Shown here: positions 14,397-16,583 of the stretch, one piece after another | How positions within the stretch are numbered: position 1 is the first letter of the stretch | Layout: the number at the start of each line of letters is the position of its first letter | From: an uncultured Phascolarctobacterium sp. | GTDB lineage: Bacteria > Bacillota > Negativicutes > Acidaminococcales > Acidaminococcaceae | Assembly (NCBI GenBank): GCA_937901335.1 | Contig: CALCHC010000075.1 | Span: 1-16,583, forward strand | Direction of reading: 5' to 3' | Length of the DNA: 16,583 bases | The notes under the pieces: model-generated | Databases searched by the model: none | Seen by the model: only the letters and a program-made list of their open reading frames with translations | Told to the model about the DNA's origin: nothing | Position numbers and translations under genes: made by a program

Positions 14397-15530
14397 ATGT
14401 TTGAGGCTTTTATTGTAGCTTTAGCATCTGTATGGAATGACTCTGGCTTCTCTGCTTTGACTATGGGTCATGTAATCATGATTACTGTAGGTATTGTTCT
14501 TCTGTACATGGCAATTGGCAAAGGTTTTGAACCTCTGCTGCTCTCTCCGATCGCATTCGGTTGTATTCTCGCTAACATTCCTAAAAACGGTTTCGAACTC
14601 CCTGGCGTAATGTCCGTAATCATGTACGGTATTCACCACGAAGTATTCCCGCCGTTGATTTTCTTGGGCGTAGGCGCAATGACTGACTTTGGTCCGTTGA
14701 TTGCTAACCCCAAAACTTTGCTCCTTGGTGCAGCAGCACAAGCAGGCGTATTCATCTCCTTGCTCGGCGCTATGTTCCTTGGCTTCTCCGTACAAGAAGC
14801 TGCAGCTATCGGTATTATCGGTGGTGCTGACGGCCCGACCGCTATTTACTTGGCAGCTAAAATGGCTCCCCAATTGTTGGGTGCTATCGCAGTAGCAGCT
14901 TACTCCTACATGTCCTTGGTTCCCTTGATTCAACCGCCTATCATGAAACTGTTCACCACTGAAGCTGAACGTAAAATTGTTATGAAACAATTGCGTCCGG
15001 TTTCCAAATTTGAAAAAGTTGTATTCCCGGTAATGTGCACCATCGTTATTTCCTTGTTGCTCCCGCCGGTAACCGCATTGATTGGTATGTTGATGCTCGG
15101 TAACTTGTTCAAAGAAGCTGGCTGCTTGGATCGTTTGTCCGACACCGCACAAAACGCTTTGATGAACATCGTAACCATCTTCTTGGCAACTGGTACTGGT
15201 TGCACCATGTCCGCTGAATCCTTCTTGAACTATCAAACCATTTTGATTATCTGCCTCGGCCTCGTAGCATTCGCTGCTGGTACCTGGGCTGGTATCATCT
15301 TCGGTAAATTGATGTGCAAATTCGACGGTGGCGCTACCAACCCGCTTATCGGTTCCGCAGGCGTATCTGCAGTTCCGATGGCAGCTCGTGTATCCCAAGT
15401 TGTTGGTCAAAAAGCTAACCCCTCCAACTTCTTGCTCATGCATGCTATGGGCCCCAACGTTGCAGGCGTAATCGGTACTGCAGTAGCTGCAGGTACCATG
15501 TTGGCTATGATTGGCCCCGTTGCGAAATAA
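14397..15530 (+). CDS. MmdB paralogue, copy 3 (full-length beta subunit)
   Basis: A 377-residue beta subunit differing from copy 2 at only two residues near the N-terminus (ALTMGH for ALTIGH, GIVLLYM for GIILLYM). The catalytic set Asp145, Tyr171, Asn315, Gly319, Ser324 and Arg331 is intact. AAGGAGG lies upstream after hairpin P5. The first 100 nt have diverged at synonymous sites from copy 2, while the rest reads as identical, suggesting recent gene conversion. It is co-transcribed with mini-delta 2 and closed by its own terminator. Confidence 0.94.
   Translation: MFEAFIVALASVWNDSGFSALTMGHVIMITVGIVLLYMAIGKGFEPLLLSPIAFGCILANIPKNGFELPGVMSVIMYGIHHEVFPPLIFLGVGAMTDFGPLIANPKTLLLGAAAQAGVFISLLGAMFLGFSVQEAAAIGIIGGADGPTAIYLAAKMAPQLLGAIAVAAYSYMSLVPLIQPPIMKLFTTEAERKIVMKQLRPVSKFEKVVFPVMCTIVISLLLPPVTALIGMLMLGNLFKEAGCLDRLSDTAQNALMNIVTIFLATGTGCTMSAESFLNYQTILIICLGLVAFAAGTWAGIIFGKLMCKFDGGATNPLIGSAGVSAVPMAARVSQVVGQKANPSNFLLMHAMGPNVAGVIGTAVAAGTMLAMIGPVAK
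14497..15514 (+). repeat. Near-perfect 1,018-nt direct repeat, second copy
   Basis: Partner of 12694-13711 (offset 1803), with no mismatch seen by eye. Confidence 0.85.
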
Positions 15531-15568
15531 TTTAAGTTTAAATTAGATTAGCATACTCCCCAAAAAAT

Positions 15569-15598
15569 AAAAGGCTCTGCTTTTGCAGAGCCTTTTTT
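15569..15598 (+). terminator. Intrinsic terminator of cassette 2
   Basis: A perfect 12-bp stem (AAAAGGCTCTGC 15569-15580, loop TTTT, 3' arm 15585-15596) ends in a T6 tract. Confidence 0.95.
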
Positions 15599-15601
15599 GT
15601 T

Positions 15602-15754
15602 TACGAGATTTAAGTTAAATGAAAAATAGGTAAAAAAAATAACCAGTTCGCAGCTGGTTATTTCTTTTTCTGCTAAAGACCAAGTTCGCAATATCTTTAG
15701 CAATTTCTCCCAATAACAATGTTCGCAAATTGAAAATTGAGAGGATATTAAATG
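15602..15754 (+). pseudogene. Relic of an mmdC-mmdB junction
   Basis: TACGAGATTTAAG (15602-15614) followed by ATGAAAAAT (15619-15627) equals the leader and first codons of mmdC (10140-10152 and 10167-10175), then reads AGG TAA, a stop. Farther on, 15722-15754 matches the mmdB1 leader at 10643-10677 with two substitutions and a 2-nt gap, including the ribosome site and ATG. The mmdC body is missing. The downstream frame no longer encodes MmdB. Confidence 0.55.
15637..15669 (+). terminator. Second terminator between cassettes 2 and 3
   Basis: A 10-bp stem (AAATAACCAG 15637-15646, loop TTCGCAG, CTGGTTATTT 15654-15663) followed by CTTTTT. It sits inside the relic region, about 40 nt after the first terminator. 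Confidence 0.75.
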
Positions 15755-15826
15755 TGTTGCTTCATATGGTATTTTAGCAGATTAGTAGACAAAAAATGTT
15801 GCCGTAGCCACAATGAAACATTATGA
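15752..15826 (+). CDS. Possible 24-codon cysteine-rich peptide (doubtful)
   Basis: An ATG at 15752 with GAGAGG 9-10 nt upstream opens a 24-codon frame with two CC pairs (residues 2-3 and 16-17), ending in TGA. Both the ribosome site and the ATG correspond to those of mmdB1 in the relic alignment. The frame may simply be what is left after deletion. No family is recognised. Confidence 0.2.
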   Translation: MCCFIWYFSRLVDKKCCRSHNETL

Positions 15827-15909
15827 AAATAATGTAATAAATAAGTAAATTAAAAGCGATAATTAAGTTAATAAAGTAAGTTTAATAACTAATTTAAGTG
15901 TGATGTAGG

Positions 15910-15941
15910 CAACAGAGAAAGAAAGGGATAAAAATTATACT
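15910..15941 (+). promoter_or_regulatory. Candidate promoter of cassette 3
   Basis: TATACT lies at 15936-15941, with CAACAG starting at 15910 (AACA 25 nt before TATACT), the same spacing as in cassettes 1 and 2. The mini-delta start lies 69 nt beyond. Confidence 0.35.
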
Positions 15942-16004
15942 TATGAAAGTAACAAAAGTGGTTTCTTATATTACTTTATTAACGTTAAGAAAGAGGTGAT
16001 AGTG

Positions 16005-16136
16005 ATGGGACCGGTTACTACTAATCCTTGGTTGATTGCACTTATCAATATGACTATTGTATTTGGTGTATTGATTGCTTTGGGTGCAATGATGAGCGTA
16101 CTGCAAATCGTTGATCCGACCAAGAAAAAAGCTTAA
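16005..16136 (+). CDS. Mini-delta 3: membrane-anchor-only MmdD paralogue
   Basis: 43 residues, identical to the first 43 of MmdD except Val for Ile at position 36. One helix lies at about 9-32, with a PTKKKA end and a TAA stop where the MmdD linker would begin. AGAGGTG is 6 nt upstream. DNA differs from mmdD at many synonymous sites, so the protein is conserved by selection rather than by recent copying. It precedes structured RNA copy C and mmdB copy 4. Confidence 0.85.
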   Translation: MGPVTTNPWLIALINMTIVFGVLIALGAMMSVLQIVDPTKKKA

Positions 16137-16372
16137 GGTTTATAAGCAGTTCGCTGCTTTAAGCTGCTTTGTTTAAGCAGAAAGATTTTCAAAGCCTGTG
16201 TTTTGCCTAATCTTAGGCAGGGGAGACTAGGGAAGGTCGAACGCAGATGAAGAGATTGTTTCTGTGAAAACGAAGTATTTTATTTATTTTTTTTTTGTTG
16301 CCTGTTGGCAACGCGGTTTTATTATTCTTTATTAAGACCCTAGTTATTAGGGAAATTCAAGGAGGCTATTAA
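16137..16372 (+). ncRNA. Candidate structured cis-RNA, copy C (between mini-delta 3 and mmdB4)
   Basis: 236 nt. P1 is AAGCAG-TTCG-CTGCTT (16144-16159), in which the loop CTTG is exchanged for the very stable TTCG. P2 is CTGTGTT/AACGCAG (16196-16202/16240-16246), enclosing P3 GCCTA/TAGGC (16205-16209/16214-16218) and CAGGGGAGACTA (16218-16229). P4 is GTTGCC-TGTT-GGCAAC (16297-16312), followed by GCGGTTTTATTATT. P5 is CCCTA-GTTAT-TAGGG (16338-16352). AAGGAGG is at 16359-16365. P2, P3 and P5 share pairing but not sequence with copy A. Confidence 0.65.
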
Positions 16373-16583
16373 ATGGAAGCTTTTATCGTTGCATTAGCAT
16401 CTGTATGGGCTGACTCCGGTTTCTCTGCTTTGACTGGCGGCCATGTAATCATGATCACTGTAGGTCTTATCCTCTTGTACATGGCTATCGGCAAAGGTTT
16501 CGAACCGCTGCTGCTCTCTCCGATTGCATTCGGTTGCATTCTCGCAAACATTCCTAAAAACGGTTTCGACGCTCCTGGCGTTA
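16373..16583 (+). CDS. MmdB paralogue, copy 4 (5' part; runs off the window)
   Basis: The first 70 residues of a further beta subunit. It begins MEAFIVALASVWADSGFSAL and reaches GFDAPGV at the window edge, closer to copy 1 than to copies 2 and 3. AAGGAGG lies 7 nt upstream. The catalytic residues lie beyond the window, so activity cannot be judged. Confidence 0.9.
   Translation, partial: MEAFIVALASVWADSGFSALTGGHVIMITVGLILLYMAIGKGFEPLLLSPIAFGCILANIPKNGFDAPGV

Larger units (their letters stand above)
15599..16004 (+). other. Gene-free spacer before cassette 3, with relics
   Basis: About 400 nt. It holds a second terminator (15637-15669), an 8-bp hairpin GCTAAAGA/TCTTTAGC (15672-15679/15694-15701), relics of the mmdC and mmdB start regions, a 24-codon frame (15752-15826) and a promoter candidate (15910-15941). 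GTTCGCA occurs three times, at about 15646, 15684 and 15721. The remainder is A-rich and featureless to me. Confidence 0.55.

Noticed and set aside
15599..16004. Mobile element or attachment site to explain the array
   Set aside because: No transposase, inverted terminal repeats or target-site duplications were seen. Tandem duplication explains the pattern.

Overview
The window looks like the energy-metabolism core of an anaerobic, succinate-fermenting member of the Negativicutes, the Firmicutes-related class with Na+-pumping decarboxylases. Phascolarctobacterium or another Acidaminococcaceae is my best guess. This rests on gene content: a complete succinate-to-propionate gene set with a biotin-dependent, Na+-translocating methylmalonyl-CoA decarboxylase, next to a NAD-linked [FeFe] hydrogenase. 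I cannot confirm the species without a search.

Layout. (1) 1-2336: 3' end of a NuoF-like hydrogenase subunit (HydB), the catalytic [FeFe] hydrogenase HydA, and a strong terminator. (2) 2337-2713: a gene-free leader with two promoter candidates, one with an extended -10 and one resembling the SigH consensus. (3) 2714-11805: nine genes on the + strand: a CoA-transferase of the succinate/acetate family, the split methylmalonyl-CoA mutase (catalytic and B12 subunits), the MeaB GTPase chaperone, methylmalonyl-CoA epimerase, and decarboxylase subunits MmdA, MmdD, MmdC and MmdB. Together they run succinate -> succinyl-CoA -> (R)-methylmalonyl-CoA -> (S)-methylmalonyl-CoA -> propionyl-CoA + CO2. The CoA-transferase recycles propionyl-CoA and the decarboxylase pumps Na+. 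A terminator follows at 11851.

(4) 11885-16583: the unusual part, an array of at least three similar cassettes. Each has an AT-rich promoter region, a 43-codon gene encoding only the membrane-anchor part of MmdD (a mini-delta), a 224-236 nt untranslated spacer with conserved and covarying hairpins, and a full-length mmdB paralogue with all known catalytic residues. The first two cassettes end in intrinsic terminators and the third runs off the window. Two of the mmdB copies share a roughly 1,018-nt tract that I read as identical, while their leaders have diverged. A relic of an mmdC-mmdB junction lies between cassettes 2 and 3.

All genes are on the + strand. The catabolic genes have strongly biased codons (GCT, GAA, AAA, GGC, ATC) suggesting high expression, and this bias creates long meaningless antisense reading frames. 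No tRNA, rRNA, CRISPR array or transposase was seen. The candidate undescribed system is the mini-delta / structured RNA / beta cassette array.
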